Below, piece after piece: positions 45,564 through 52,884 of a stretch of DNA of 64,000 nt (positions within the stretch are counted from its first letter, which is position 1; the number at the start of each line of letters is the position of its first letter). This stretch comes from Deltaproteobacteria bacterium (GTDB taxonomy: Bacteria > Myxococcota_A > Polyangia > Nannocystales > Nannocystaceae). The stretch spans positions 62,001 to 126,000 of the forward strand of contig JADJEE010000001.1 in assembly GCA_016709225.1 (NCBI GenBank), in the 5' to 3' direction. The notes under the pieces are model-generated. The model saw only the letters and a program-made list of their open reading frames with translations, made no database searches and was not told where the DNA came from. The position numbers were made by a program, and so were the translations under genes.

Positions 45564-46259
45564 CTAGCGGCGTTCGCCGTTTCTGGCCGGCCGTAGCTCG
45601 ACCACGCAGGCGCCCTGCGCGTCGACGAAGAACTGCACGTCGTGCTCGCCGTACGCGAGGCCGTAGTGGCGGGAGCCGTCGTGCTCGCCGCGACGATGGC
45701 TCGGCCGCGGGTCCAGCTGCAGCAGCTGGACCAGCGCGCGACGCAACGCGTCGGGGTCGTCGCGGCCGTCGAGCACCGCCTGCGCCGCCGGACTGAAGCG
45801 AACCGCCAGCGGCGGCCCGTCGTCGCGCGGCAGCCACCCCACCTCGGTGCCGTCGAGGCGATCGACGGCGGCGACGTAGGGCTTGATGTCGAGAATCGGC
45901 GTGCCGTCGGCGAGGTCGCAGCCGGCGATCACCAGGCAGAGGCCTTCGATCGCCACGAGTCGCACCGCCGACAGCCCGATGGGGTTGGGGCGGAACGGCG
46001 AACGCGTGGCGAACACACCCATGCGTCGATCGCCACCGAGGCGGGGCGGTCGCACGGTCGGGTGCACCTCGTCTGGCGTGACGCGATCGAAGACGAACAA
46101 CAACCACAGGTGACTGACCGACTCCAGCCCGCGCAGCGCCTCGGGCACCACGCGGGCGGGGTCGAGCTCGATGCGCGCGGTGATGTCGGTCAGCGCGGCC
46201 TGGCGCGGGATGCCGAACAGCTCGACGAACGGCGTGCGCACGCGTCCGATCGCGGACAT
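45564..46259 (-). CDS. trmO: tRNA (N6-threonylcarbamoyladenosine-37)-N6-methyltransferase, TrmO/TsaA family
   Basis: 231 residues from the ATG at 46259. It transfers a methyl group from SAM to the t6A base at tRNA position 37. Family segments include IGRVRTPFVELFGIPRQA near the N-terminus, SHLWLLFVFDRV, VRPPRLGGDRRMGVFATRSPFRPNPIGLSAVRL (the conserved SPxRPNPIG loop), and DGTPILDIKPYVA. Length matches E. coli TrmO (235). A GTG at 46313 would add 18 residues, but those codons overlap a perfect terminator-like hairpin; the ATG start leaves the hairpin outside the gene. GGGG precedes the ATG at seven bases. Confidence 0.92.
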   Translation of the reverse strand: MSAIGRVRTPFVELFGIPRQAALTDITARIELDPARVVPEALRGLESVSHLWLLFVFDRVTPDEVHPTVRPPRLGGDRRMGVFATRSPFRPNPIGLSAVRLVAIEGLCLVIAGCDLADGTPILDIKPYVAAVDRLDGTEVGWLPRDDGPPLAVRFSPAAQAVLDGRDDPDALRRALVQLLQLDPRPSHRRGEHDGSRHYGLAYGEHDVQFFVDAQGACVVELRPARNGERR

Positions 46260-46260
46260 G

Positions 46261-46284
46261 AAAAACCCCGCGACGGGCGCGGGG
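46261..46284 (-). terminator. Intrinsic terminator immediately before trmO
   Basis: On the minus strand CCCCGCG, loop CCCGT, CGCGGGG, then TTTTT. This is a 7-bp perfect stem with a five-T run, rare in so G/C-rich a sequence. It starts about 30 bases after the vWA lipoprotein stop and ends two bases before the trmO ATG. It may end the vWA message, act as an attenuator for trmO, or both. Confidence 0.8.
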
Positions 46285-46314
46285 TCCTTGGGGGGCTCGG
46301 GGGCGTCGCTCACG

Positions 46315-47511
46315 TCATGGGCAGTTGTAGTCCACCGTGACGGTGCCGCCACCCTGCAGCGCCTCGCAGGCGCTGCCACACAGCTGCACCGCGTCGAATG
46401 GCCCCGCCGGGTTCGTGTAGGCCCAGCCGTCGCCGGACTTGCAGTCGGCGACCGGGGACTGGGCCACGCCGTCGACGCTCACCGACACGAGGTCGGGGAA
46501 GTCGGGCAGGTCGGGCAGGCTCACGCTGCACTCGATCTTGTTGGCGACTTGGTCGAGCGCGTCGGCCAGCTCGAGCTCGTTGAACGCATTATAGAAGTGG
46601 TCGACGCCGGGCGAGGGCACGCCACCGGCATCGGCGACCGTGGTGAGCGCCTCGTAGGGGTTCACGGCCGGCTTGGTGCCGAGCTCGTCGAGGATGTTGA
46701 TGCCGACCACGTAGGTCGGGATCGAATGGTCCTGCCACGCGGCCGCCACGGTCTCGGGCACGTGCTCGTCGTAGACGAACAGGGTGTCGGCGGGCGCCTC
46801 GCTGGGATCGCAGTTGGCCGCGCCGTCGGTGATGAGCAGGATGACGCGCGGCGCGTCGGTGGGCAGCGTCTCGAGGTGGGCGAGCGCGCTGTTCAGACCC
46901 GCGGTGGTCGGCGTGCCGCCGGAGATCGAGAAGTCGCCGGCCGGCGGCATCGAGGCCAGGATTGCAGCGCCGGTGCCGGTGGCGACCTCGACCTCGGGCT
47001 CGGGGTTGACCAGACACGAGAACGCGTTGGTGGGCTCGTCGAGCCACGCGTCCGCCGATGGGAACAGCTGCGCGCCGAACTCGATGCGATCCGCGAACTC
47101 GCTGGTGAGGGTCTCGACGACGTTGTAGAGGCTGTTCCAGCGCGAGATCTCGGCCGTCGACGGATCCGCGTCGTGGTCCCAGAGGTTCGACATGCTGCGC
47201 GACTTGTCGAGCACGAGCATCACCCGCGGGGCCTTGGGCTCGAGCACGAACTGGTGCTCGCCCTGCTCGCACGACGGCCCGCCCGACGAGCTCTCGCCCC
47301 CGCTCGACGACTCCGCCGAGTCACTCGCGGCGGTGCTGCTGCTCGATCCATCCTGCTCGCCCGCGTCGGCCGAGGCGTCGGTGTCGGTGGCGTCGGCGCC
47401 CGAGCTGCTGTCGCCCGAGCCGATCGAGGCGGACGCCGAGTTGGAATCGGAGGCGGCCGGGTGGCCACAGGCGAGGGCGAGTGAGACTGCGAGAAGCGAA
47501 TACCGTTGCAT
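46315..47511 (-). CDS. von Willebrand factor A domain lipoprotein
   Basis: 398 residues from the ATG at 47511; signal peptide ends in LALAC|G. A ~65-residue Ser/Asp/Ala linker is followed by a vWA domain from ~residue 95: APRVMLVLDKSRSMSN carries the MIDAS DxSxS motif, GGTPTTAGLNSAL supplies the conserved Thr, and APRVILLITDGAANCD the third metal-site Asp. Cys are sparse (CEQGE, CLVNPE, CDPSE, CSVSL, C-terminal GSACEAL and YNCP). It is a paralogue-type relative of the lipoprotein at 20679, but with a different C-terminal beta domain. Binding partner unknown. Followed by an intrinsic terminator. Confidence 0.82.
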   Translation of the reverse strand: MQRYSLLAVSLALACGHPAASDSNSASASIGSGDSSSGADATDTDASADAGEQDGSSSSTAASDSAESSSGGESSSGGPSCEQGEHQFVLEPKAPRVMLVLDKSRSMSNLWDHDADPSTAEISRWNSLYNVVETLTSEFADRIEFGAQLFPSADAWLDEPTNAFSCLVNPEPEVEVATGTGAAILASMPPAGDFSISGGTPTTAGLNSALAHLETLPTDAPRVILLITDGAANCDPSEAPADTLFVYDEHVPETVAAAWQDHSIPTYVVGINILDELGTKPAVNPYEALTTVADAGGVPSPGVDHFYNAFNELELADALDQVANKIECSVSLPDLPDFPDLVSVSVDGVAQSPVADCKSGDGWAYTNPAGPFDAVQLCGSACEALQGGGTVTVDYNCP

Positions 47512-47669
47512 ACATGCACCCCGTTCGACGCCCATCGTCTTACGCGACGACCGGGCCCCACGGAAGCGCCGCAAGTGCATGGATTCACTTGCAGTCGAGC
47601 GATGCGGAGACGACGCGCCCGTTGGTGCGCGGGCCTACGGCCACCGGCGAGGGCGATGCGCGGCTTCGA

Positions 47670-48389
47670 TCAGTGGAACCAACGGTCGACGTGCTCGGCC
47701 GGTACCGACGCCGCCCACGCCAGGTCCACGAGGCGTCGACGATGTTCGTCGCTGCGCGGCAGACGGGAGATCGCCACCACCGATCGCTGCAGCGCGGCGA
47801 TCCGGCGCGCGCGCGACATGCCGGCCACCGCGGCGGCCGCCTCGTCGCGGGTGCACGGCGCCATGGCGCGACCGACGAGCTCGTCGCGCAGCGCCTGCTC
47901 GCAGGGGGTTGCCCACAGCGCGTCGGCGACCGCAGCCCGCACGTTGCTCGGCGCCGGCGCGCCGTTGCCCATCACCCATGCCAACACGCACGCGACCCCA
48001 CGCGCGAACTCCTGCTCGGCCGAGCTCCACGCCTCGCGCCAGTACTCGAGCTGCAACGGCTCGACACCCATCGTTGCGGCCAGCCGCTCGAGCATCGCGG
48101 ATTCCTCCGGCGTGCGTTGGCCGTCGACGACCGCCATCACCCACGCGCCCTCGAGCAGCTCGCGATGCGACTCGGCCGGCGGCGGTTGCAGCACCGCGAG
48201 CAACTCCTCCAGACGCGTCGCGTCGCTGATCGCGGCCATCCACGCGCCGTACTCTTCGCCGTCGAGATCGTCGCTGCCCTCGAGCACGTTCATCAGCCGC
48301 TCGCACTCGCTGCCGTCGAGCACGCCGTCGGCGTGCGCGACCAGCCCGCTGCACACCAGCGTCCACTGTTTGATGGGGTCGAGCGCCAC
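47670..48389 (-). CDS. TerB-like (tellurite-resistance/DjlA-type) helical protein
   Basis: 239 residues from a GTG at 48389, supported by TATGAT ending six bases upstream. The first half matches a TerB-like domain: VCSGLVAHADGVLDGSECERLMNVLEG, an acidic metal-binding loop between helices, and a second similar pattern GAWVMAVVDGQRTPEESAMLERLA. The second half is another all-helical domain with scattered Cys and Trp. TerB domains occur in DjlA-like co-chaperones and in membrane-stress and phage-defence-linked operons. Here it stands alone, so no specific role is proposed. Cytoplasmic. Confidence 0.7.
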   Translation of the reverse strand: MALDPIKQWTLVCSGLVAHADGVLDGSECERLMNVLEGSDDLDGEEYGAWMAAISDATRLEELLAVLQPPPAESHRELLEGAWVMAVVDGQRTPEESAMLERLAATMGVEPLQLEYWREAWSSAEQEFARGVACVLAWVMGNGAPAPSNVRAAVADALWATPCEQALRDELVGRAMAPCTRDEAAAAVAGMSRARRIAALQRSVVAISRLPRSDEHRRRLVDLAWAASVPAEHVDRWFH

Positions 48390-48395
48390 CTGGGC

Positions 48396-48401
48396 ATCAT
48401 A
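48396..48401 (-). promoter_or_regulatory. -10-like element TATGAT, 6 bases before the TerB-like start
   Basis: Minus-strand GGGCTATGATGCCCAG precedes the GTG at 48389. TATGAT is the closest match to the consensus TATAAT in the set. Confidence 0.5.
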
Positions 48402-48615
48402 GCCCAGGCGATCGAGCTGCCACCTCCCGTCGCGCCGCCGGGGATCTCGCGGTAGCGCAGCTCGCGGCCGCGACGGTGGCGCGGCCCTCCGCGACCGCCC
48501 GGGTGCGCCCGATCGGGGTGCGGCGCCTGCAGTGCGCACCTCTTTGGCGGTGTGCGAGGGCTCGCCCGGGGTCGACGACCGCACGCGGGTCACCCAACTC
48601 TCTCCCCGCCTCGCA

Positions 48616-48621
48616 TATCAT
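48616..48621 (+). promoter_or_regulatory. -10-like element TATCAT upstream of the VKOR-DsbA operon
   Basis: TATCAT ends 16 bases before the ATG at 48638, and a GGAAG ribosome site lies between. This operon therefore appears to carry a short conventional leader. Confidence 0.45.
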
Positions 48622-48637
48622 GGCGGCCGGAAGCGAC

Positions 48638-49870
48638 ATGCCCGGACGAATCCATGTAGTCATCCTGCTGCTCGCGGCCGCGATGGGCTTGGCGTTCGCG
48701 TCGGTCTCCACCTACGACTTCGCGCAGCACCTCGATCGACAGATGCACGAGCTGCACTGCTCGTTCATCCCCGGCCAGCACGGTGACGCCGCAGCGGGCG
48801 AGACCCAGGGCTGCCAGGTCACGCTGATGAGCCCGTACTCTTCGGTGCTGCGCAGCATGGTCTGGGGCGGCATCCCGATCACGTTGCCGGCCATGGCGGT
48901 GTTCGCGTTCCTGCTGTTCCGCGGCGTCGATCTGTTCGGCCGTCGTGGGCGCGAGCGACGGGCCGCCGCGGGATTCCTGTTCGCGGCCGCCGCGATCCCG
49001 GTGGTCGCCTCCGGTGTGATGGGCACGATCGCGTTGGTGCAGCTCGAGGCGGCGTGCAAGGTCTGCATCGGCATCTACGGCGCGTCGTTGGTGTCGCTGC
49101 TGGCGGCGGGGCTGTGCTTCGCGAGCTTGCGGCGCGCGGTCGACGAGGAGCCCGACGACGCCAGCGATGGCGGGGCCGGCAAGGTGTGGCTGATGGGCCT
49201 GCTGCAGCTGGCCGCCTTCGTGGCGGTGCCGGTGCTCGCCTACGTGGCGCTGATGCCCGACTACTCCCGCTACGTCGGCACCTGCGGCAAGCTGGCCGAC
49301 AGCGCCGATCCCGGCGGCGTGATGGTGCCACTCGACGCCAATGCCGGTGCACCGGTGGCGATCGAGGTGTTCGATCCGCTCTGCCCGGCGTGCCGCGCCT
49401 TCGATCGCAGCGTGGTCGATGCCAAGCTCGATCGCAAGATGCACCGCATGGCGGTGCTCTTCCCGCTCGAGCAGGAGTGCAACTGGATGGTCGAGGGCGC
49501 GGTCCACCCGGGTGCGTGCACCGTGAGCGAGGCGATCCTCTGCGCGCAGACCTCCAACGCCGTCGCGCCCGCGCAGGTCATCGAGTGGGCCTTCGCGCAG
49601 CAGGACCAGATTCGCGCCGCCGGCAAGACCGATCCCGCGGCGCCCAAGCGAATGGTGCTCGAGCGCTTCGGTGAGCTGTCGAGCTGTCTCGGCAGCGCGG
49701 AGGTGCAGCAACGGCTCAACAAGTCGCTGCGCTGGGCGGTCGATCATCACATCCCGGTGTCGACACCGCAGCTCTACGTCGGCGGCACCAAGCTGTGCCC
49801 CGAGGACACCGACCTCGGGCTCGAGTACAGCCTGTCGCGCATGCTCGCGCGCCAAGGAGGACAGCCATGA
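48638..49870 (+). CDS. Vitamin K epoxide reductase (VKOR) fused to a DsbA-like thioredoxin domain
   Basis: 410 residues from the ATG at 48638 (GGAAG four bases upstream; an ATG at 48620 lacks a site). VKOR part: membrane helices near residues 5-22, 74-95, 112-135 and 145-163, a periplasmic loop with Cys41 and Cys59, and the active-site C140-K-V-C143 followed by IGIYGAS. A further helix (~187-205) leads to a periplasmic thioredoxin domain with C249-P-A-C252 (VFDPLCPACRAFD). VKOR passes electrons from the DsbA-like partner to quinone, so the protein would oxidise cysteines of exported proteins. It is first in a three-gene operon. Confidence 0.93.
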   Translation: MPGRIHVVILLLAAAMGLAFASVSTYDFAQHLDRQMHELHCSFIPGQHGDAAAGETQGCQVTLMSPYSSVLRSMVWGGIPITLPAMAVFAFLLFRGVDLFGRRGRERRAAAGFLFAAAAIPVVASGVMGTIALVQLEAACKVCIGIYGASLVSLLAAGLCFASLRRAVDEEPDDASDGGAGKVWLMGLLQLAAFVAVPVLAYVALMPDYSRYVGTCGKLADSADPGGVMVPLDANAGAPVAIEVFDPLCPACRAFDRSVVDAKLDRKMHRMAVLFPLEQECNWMVEGAVHPGACTVSEAILCAQTSNAVAPAQVIEWAFAQQDQIRAAGKTDPAAPKRMVLERFGELSSCLGSAEVQQRLNKSLRWAVDHHIPVSTPQLYVGGTKLCPEDTDLGLEYSLSRMLARQGGQP

Positions 49871-50580
49871 ATCCGATGATCACGCGCGTGCTGATCGGGG
49901 CCGCGTGCGCCGGGCTCCCGACGCTGTTGGCGAGCAGCTGGGTGGGCGGCGCAGGGCGACGGCTCGAGCGCATCGAAGCCGGTGAGAACGTCGGCGACGA
50001 CGCTGCGTCGGGCGAGGTCGCGGTCGCCGAGGCGGCCGACCGCGCCTACTGCAACGGCGACCTGCGCAAGATCCTCCGGCGCGTCCTCAAGAGTTGTGGC
50101 CTGCTCGGCGAGGGCGAGGTGCGCGGCTGCCAGCCGGTGCAGGCCAAGAGCGTCGCGACCATGGCGGGCGCCGACTTCAACGCGCTGTTCCTGCCGCTCG
50201 AGGACCGCGCGGGCATCATCCAGTTCGACAAGGACTCGTCGGAGCTCGACGGCCAGGACATCGCGCTGCTCGATCGCATCTTCGCGGCACAGGGCGGTGC
50301 GAGCTACTTCTTCGTGGTCGCCCGCAGCTCGCCGGAGGGTGCCGCCGAGCACAACCGCCAGCTCTCGCAGGCCCGCGCCGACGCGGTGCTCGCCCACCTG
50401 CGCACGACCTTCAACGACCCCGACCTCGACAAGGAGGTCGGGTTGCTATGGCTGGGCGAGGAGTACGCCCAGCTCGAACAGGATTTCTGCCGGTGGACCC
50501 GCAGCGGCAAGGCCGAGTCATGCAAGCCCAAGGACCTCAACCGCAGCGCGTTCGTGGCATGGATCGACTGCCGACTCTGA
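49867..50580 (+). CDS. OmpA-like domain protein, membrane-anchored
   Basis: 237 residues; the ATG overlaps the VKOR-DsbA stop (ATGA). An N-terminal hydrophobic segment (TRVLIGAACAGLPTLLASSWVG) could be an anchor or uncleaved signal. Residues ~110-190 resemble an OmpA/MotB peptidoglycan-binding fold (AGIIQFDKDSSELDGQDIALLDRIF, YFFVVARSSPEGAAEHNRQLSQARADAVLAHL). Cys occur at YCNGDLR, KSCGLL, RGCQPV, DFCRW, ESCKPK, IDCRL. Six Cys in a protein encoded between two thiol-redox genes suggest it is a substrate or partner of that system. It would hold the oxidation machinery at the cell wall. Confidence 0.8.
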   Translation: MNPMITRVLIGAACAGLPTLLASSWVGGAGRRLERIEAGENVGDDAASGEVAVAEAADRAYCNGDLRKILRRVLKSCGLLGEGEVRGCQPVQAKSVATMAGADFNALFLPLEDRAGIIQFDKDSSELDGQDIALLDRIFAAQGGASYFFVVARSSPEGAAEHNRQLSQARADAVLAHLRTTFNDPDLDKEVGLLWLGEEYAQLEQDFCRWTRSGKAESCKPKDLNRSAFVAWIDCRL

Positions 50581-51152
50581 TCGCGCTGACGAGCCTCGCG
50601 GCGGTGCTTTCGTGCGACGGCGACGCGCCGCCGCCAGCGAAGTCGGGCGGGCGCGTCGACGCGGTCGTCGCGAAGGCGCCCAAGGTCGATCTCGACGGCT
50701 TCTGCGATGTGCATCCCAGCGCCGACGCGGCGCCGAAGTTTGCCTGGCCCACGCTCGCCGCGGAGGCGCCCAAGGCGACCGCCGGTTGGCGGTGGATCAA
50801 CGTGTGGGCGACCTGGTGTCGGCCGTGCGTCGAGGAGCTGCCGATGCTGGCGGGCCTGCGGAGCTCGATCGCGGCCGATCATCTGCCACTCGAGCTGACC
50901 TTCCTGTCGGTCGACGGCGAGGCGGAGCTGGTCGCCAGGTTCGCGAAGGATCATCCCGGCACCCCGGAGGGCCTGCGGATCCGTGACGCCGCGACGCTGC
51001 CGCAGTGGCTGACCTCGATCGGGCTCGACGAGAACAGCGCGCTGCCGATCCACCTGTTCGTCGACGACCAGCAGCGGATCCGCTGCGTGCGGATGGGCGA
51101 GGTCGAGGCACGCCACTACGAGACCGTGCGCGGCCTCGTGCGCGGCGGCTGA
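50559..51152 (+). CDS. TlpA/ResA-like thioredoxin-fold lipoprotein
   Basis: 197 residues from the ATG at 50559, overlapping the OmpA-like gene by 22 bases in another frame. The signal peptide ends in lipobox VLSC|D. The thioredoxin fold contains NVWATWCRPCVEELPML with redox Cys87 and Cys90 and continues with LELTFLSVDGEAELVARF and ALPIHLFVDDQQRIR (the cis-Pro loop is LPIHLF). TlpA and ResA proteins reduce or edit disulfides on the outer side of the membrane, often for cytochrome c maturation. With the VKOR-DsbA fusion it forms an opposing oxidant/reductant pair in one operon. Confidence 0.87.
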   Translation: MDRLPTLIALTSLAAVLSCDGDAPPPAKSGGRVDAVVAKAPKVDLDGFCDVHPSADAAPKFAWPTLAAEAPKATAGWRWINVWATWCRPCVEELPMLAGLRSSIAADHLPLELTFLSVDGEAELVARFAKDHPGTPEGLRIRDAATLPQWLTSIGLDENSALPIHLFVDDQQRIRCVRMGEVEARHYETVRGLVRGG

Positions 51153-51164
51153 CGTCTGCTTCGA

Positions 51165-51956
51165 TCAGCGCTCGCGCTGACCCAGGCCGGTCATCTCGGA
51201 GGTGCCCCAGCCCCAGAAGCGCTTGATGCCGGGGCTGCGCTTCGCCAGCTGCTCGACCACGCGGAAGCCGTCGCCATAGCCGGGGAAGGTGTCGACCAGT
51301 GCGATGTCGGCGGTGAGCTTGGGAATCTCCTCGAACGCGTCGCCGATGATGACCTCGAGCGGCTTGCGCACGTGCGGGCGAATCGCCGGCAAGATCCATT
51401 CGGCGAGCTCGCGATCGATTTCGACGACCACGATCTTCTTCACCTGCAGCCGCTTCGACACCTCGATGAGCTGATGACCGAGGCCGAGGCCCGCGATCAC
51501 CACCTTGCCGCGGGCCTGCCGGGTGCCCGGCCGCAACGTGAGGATCTCGCCGGGCGTCAGCGACATCCACGGCGCCTCGTTCCACTTGCCCTCGCCGGGC
51601 GCGGGGTCCTCCTTGGCCTGGTACAGCGCCGGGATGATGACGTCGCTGTCGAACACGACGGTGCCGACCTCGGCGCCCCACCACGTGAGCAGCGGATGGC
51701 CGGCTCGATGCAAGCGCACGCAGTAGCGGAAGCGCCCGCCCGGCGAGTCGACGTACATGCCGCGGTCCAGCTGATCCACCGGTGCGTCCGACGCGACGAC
51801 GCCGGCGAACAGCTCGAGAACCTCGTAGGTGTCGCCGATGATGTCGAGCTGGTGCGCCCACTTGATCGCGGGTGTCCACGGCACGCACGAACTCAGGCGA
51901 CGACGGTAGTCCTCGGCGATCGCGTTGGCCTGCGCGGGCGTCAGTCGTACGGGCAT
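51165..51956 (-). CDS. Class I SAM-dependent methyltransferase / spermidine-synthase-like protein
   Basis: 263 residues from the ATG at 51956. A Rossmann fold is visible: GKVVIAGLGLGHQLIEVSKRL (motif I), KKIVVVEIDRELAEWILP (acidic ribose-binding residue), LEVIIGDAFEEIPKLTADIALVDTFPGYG. The acidic D-TFPGYG after strand 4 and the preceding strand recall spermidine-synthase-like methyltransferases. The N-terminal ~90 residues form a separate beta domain (GRFRYCVRLHRAGHPLLTWWG). The substrate cannot be assigned. It is convergent with the thiol-redox operon. TGCTAGACT lies 21 bases upstream. Confidence 0.72.
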   Translation of the reverse strand: MPVRLTPAQANAIAEDYRRRLSSCVPWTPAIKWAHQLDIIGDTYEVLELFAGVVASDAPVDQLDRGMYVDSPGGRFRYCVRLHRAGHPLLTWWGAEVGTVVFDSDVIIPALYQAKEDPAPGEGKWNEAPWMSLTPGEILTLRPGTRQARGKVVIAGLGLGHQLIEVSKRLQVKKIVVVEIDRELAEWILPAIRPHVRKPLEVIIGDAFEEIPKLTADIALVDTFPGYGDGFRVVEQLAKRSPGIKRFWGWGTSEMTGLGQRER

Positions 51957-51977
51957 GGGCGTCGCAGCGGCCGCCAC

Positions 51978-51986
51978 AGTCTAGCA
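51978..51986 (-). promoter_or_regulatory. Extended -10-like element TGCTAGACT upstream of the methyltransferase gene
   Basis: Minus-strand TGCTAGACT ends 21 bases before the ATG at 51956, giving a leader of about 14 bases. Confidence 0.45.
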
Positions 51987-52050
51987 GTCCGAGGGACGGG
52001 GGCGGCATGGGCTGCGCGCGCGCGTCGACGGCCCGGCGGCGCGTCGCCGA

Positions 52051-52059
52051 TGGTAAGCT
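52051..52059 (+). promoter_or_regulatory. Extended -10-like element TGGTAAGCT, 10 bases before the GNAT start
   Basis: TGGTAAGCT ends ten bases before the GTG at 52070. It is opposite and close to the methyltransferase promoter element. Confidence 0.5.
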
Positions 52060-52069
52060 GACGGATGCG

Positions 52070-52789
52070 GTGAGCGCCGACGACACCTCGAGTACGCCAG
52101 AACCCGCGGCGTGGGTGGAGGACCTCACGCTCTCGACCGGGGAGCGCCTGCGCATGCGGCCGCTGCGACCCGACGACAAGCAGGCCATCGCGACCGGACT
52201 CGCGCGGCTGTCGACGCAGTCGCAGTACCTGCGCTTCTTCACCGCCAAGACGCGCTTCACCGACGCCGAGCTGCGCTACCTGACCGAGGTCGACGGCTGG
52301 AACCACTACGCCATCGGCATCGCGCGCCTCGAAGACGACGGCACCGAGGGCGAAGGCGTGGCGGTTGCCCGCTTCGTGCGGCTGCCCGACGACCCCGAGG
52401 TCGCCGAGCCCGCGATCGCGGTGGTCGACGACATGCAGGGGCGCGGCCTGGGGCGTCGCTTGATGGAGCGCCTCGTCGAGGCCGGACGCGAGCGCGGCAT
52501 CACGCGCTTCCGCACCGAGTTCCTGGCCGTCAACAACTCGATGAAGGATCTCCTCGAGGGCTTGTCGCCCGAGGCGCGCTTCGTCAGCGAGGGGGCCACG
52601 GTGGTCGGCGAGTTCCCGTTGGTCCGCCGCGAGCCCGAGATCGAGTCGCGCCGCTGGCCGCTCTATGAGTGGCTGCGGCTGTCGGCCAGCCGCGCGGTCG
52701 AGCTGCGGCGGTGGTTCGAGATGATCTTCGATCGCGAGTGGTTGCTGGCGCAGCTGCAGCGCCTCGCACCCAGCCGCAGCAAGGAGTGA
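52070..52789 (+). CDS. GNAT-family N-acetyltransferase
   Basis: 239 residues from a GTG at 52070, fixed by the upstream -10-like element. GNAT enzymes move an acyl group from acyl-CoA to an amine. Core segments are GERLRMRPLRPDDKQAIATGLARLSTQSQYLRFF (helix and beta-1), GVAVARFVRL (beta-4), and AIAVVDDMQGRGLGRRLMERLVEAGRERG, which holds the acetyl-CoA pyrophosphate loop R/Q-x-x-G-x-G/A. The N-terminal pattern resembles the GNAT domain of Pat-type protein lysine acetyltransferases, but there is no CoA-ligase-like or cyclic-nucleotide domain. Substrate unknown. It lies upstream of plsX. Confidence 0.82.
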   Translation: MSADDTSSTPEPAAWVEDLTLSTGERLRMRPLRPDDKQAIATGLARLSTQSQYLRFFTAKTRFTDAELRYLTEVDGWNHYAIGIARLEDDGTEGEGVAVARFVRLPDDPEVAEPAIAVVDDMQGRGLGRRLMERLVEAGRERGITRFRTEFLAVNNSMKDLLEGLSPEARFVSEGATVVGEFPLVRREPEIESRRWPLYEWLRLSASRAVELRRWFEMIFDREWLLAQLQRLAPSRSKE

Positions 52790-52867
52790 CCGACGGCACC
52801 GGCCGCCCGGCGCCTGCGTGCCGCGGCCGCGAGGGCGGGCGAGCGCCGCGGAGGGCCACGGCTGCCG

Positions 52868-52876
52868 TGCTACGCT
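52868..52876 (+). promoter_or_regulatory. Extended -10-like element TGCTACGCT, 8 bases before plsX
   Basis: TGCTACGCT ends eight bases before the GTG at 52885. The intervening CGCGACCC holds no ribosome site. Confidence 0.55.
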
Positions 52877-52884
52877 CGCGACCC

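Noticed and set aside
43660..46107. Minus-strand open frame of 815 codons
   Set aside because: Shadow of the well-supported lipoprotein gene at 43849 and of trmO; no recognisable protein features.
46260..46313. GTG at 46313 as the trmO start
   Set aside because: The added codons would lie across a perfect terminator hairpin, and the ATG at 46259 gives the normal TrmO length.
52007..52069. ATG at 52007 as the GNAT start
   Set aside because: The extra residues are Arg-rich and non-family, and a -10-like element lies inside them, pointing to the GTG at 52070.
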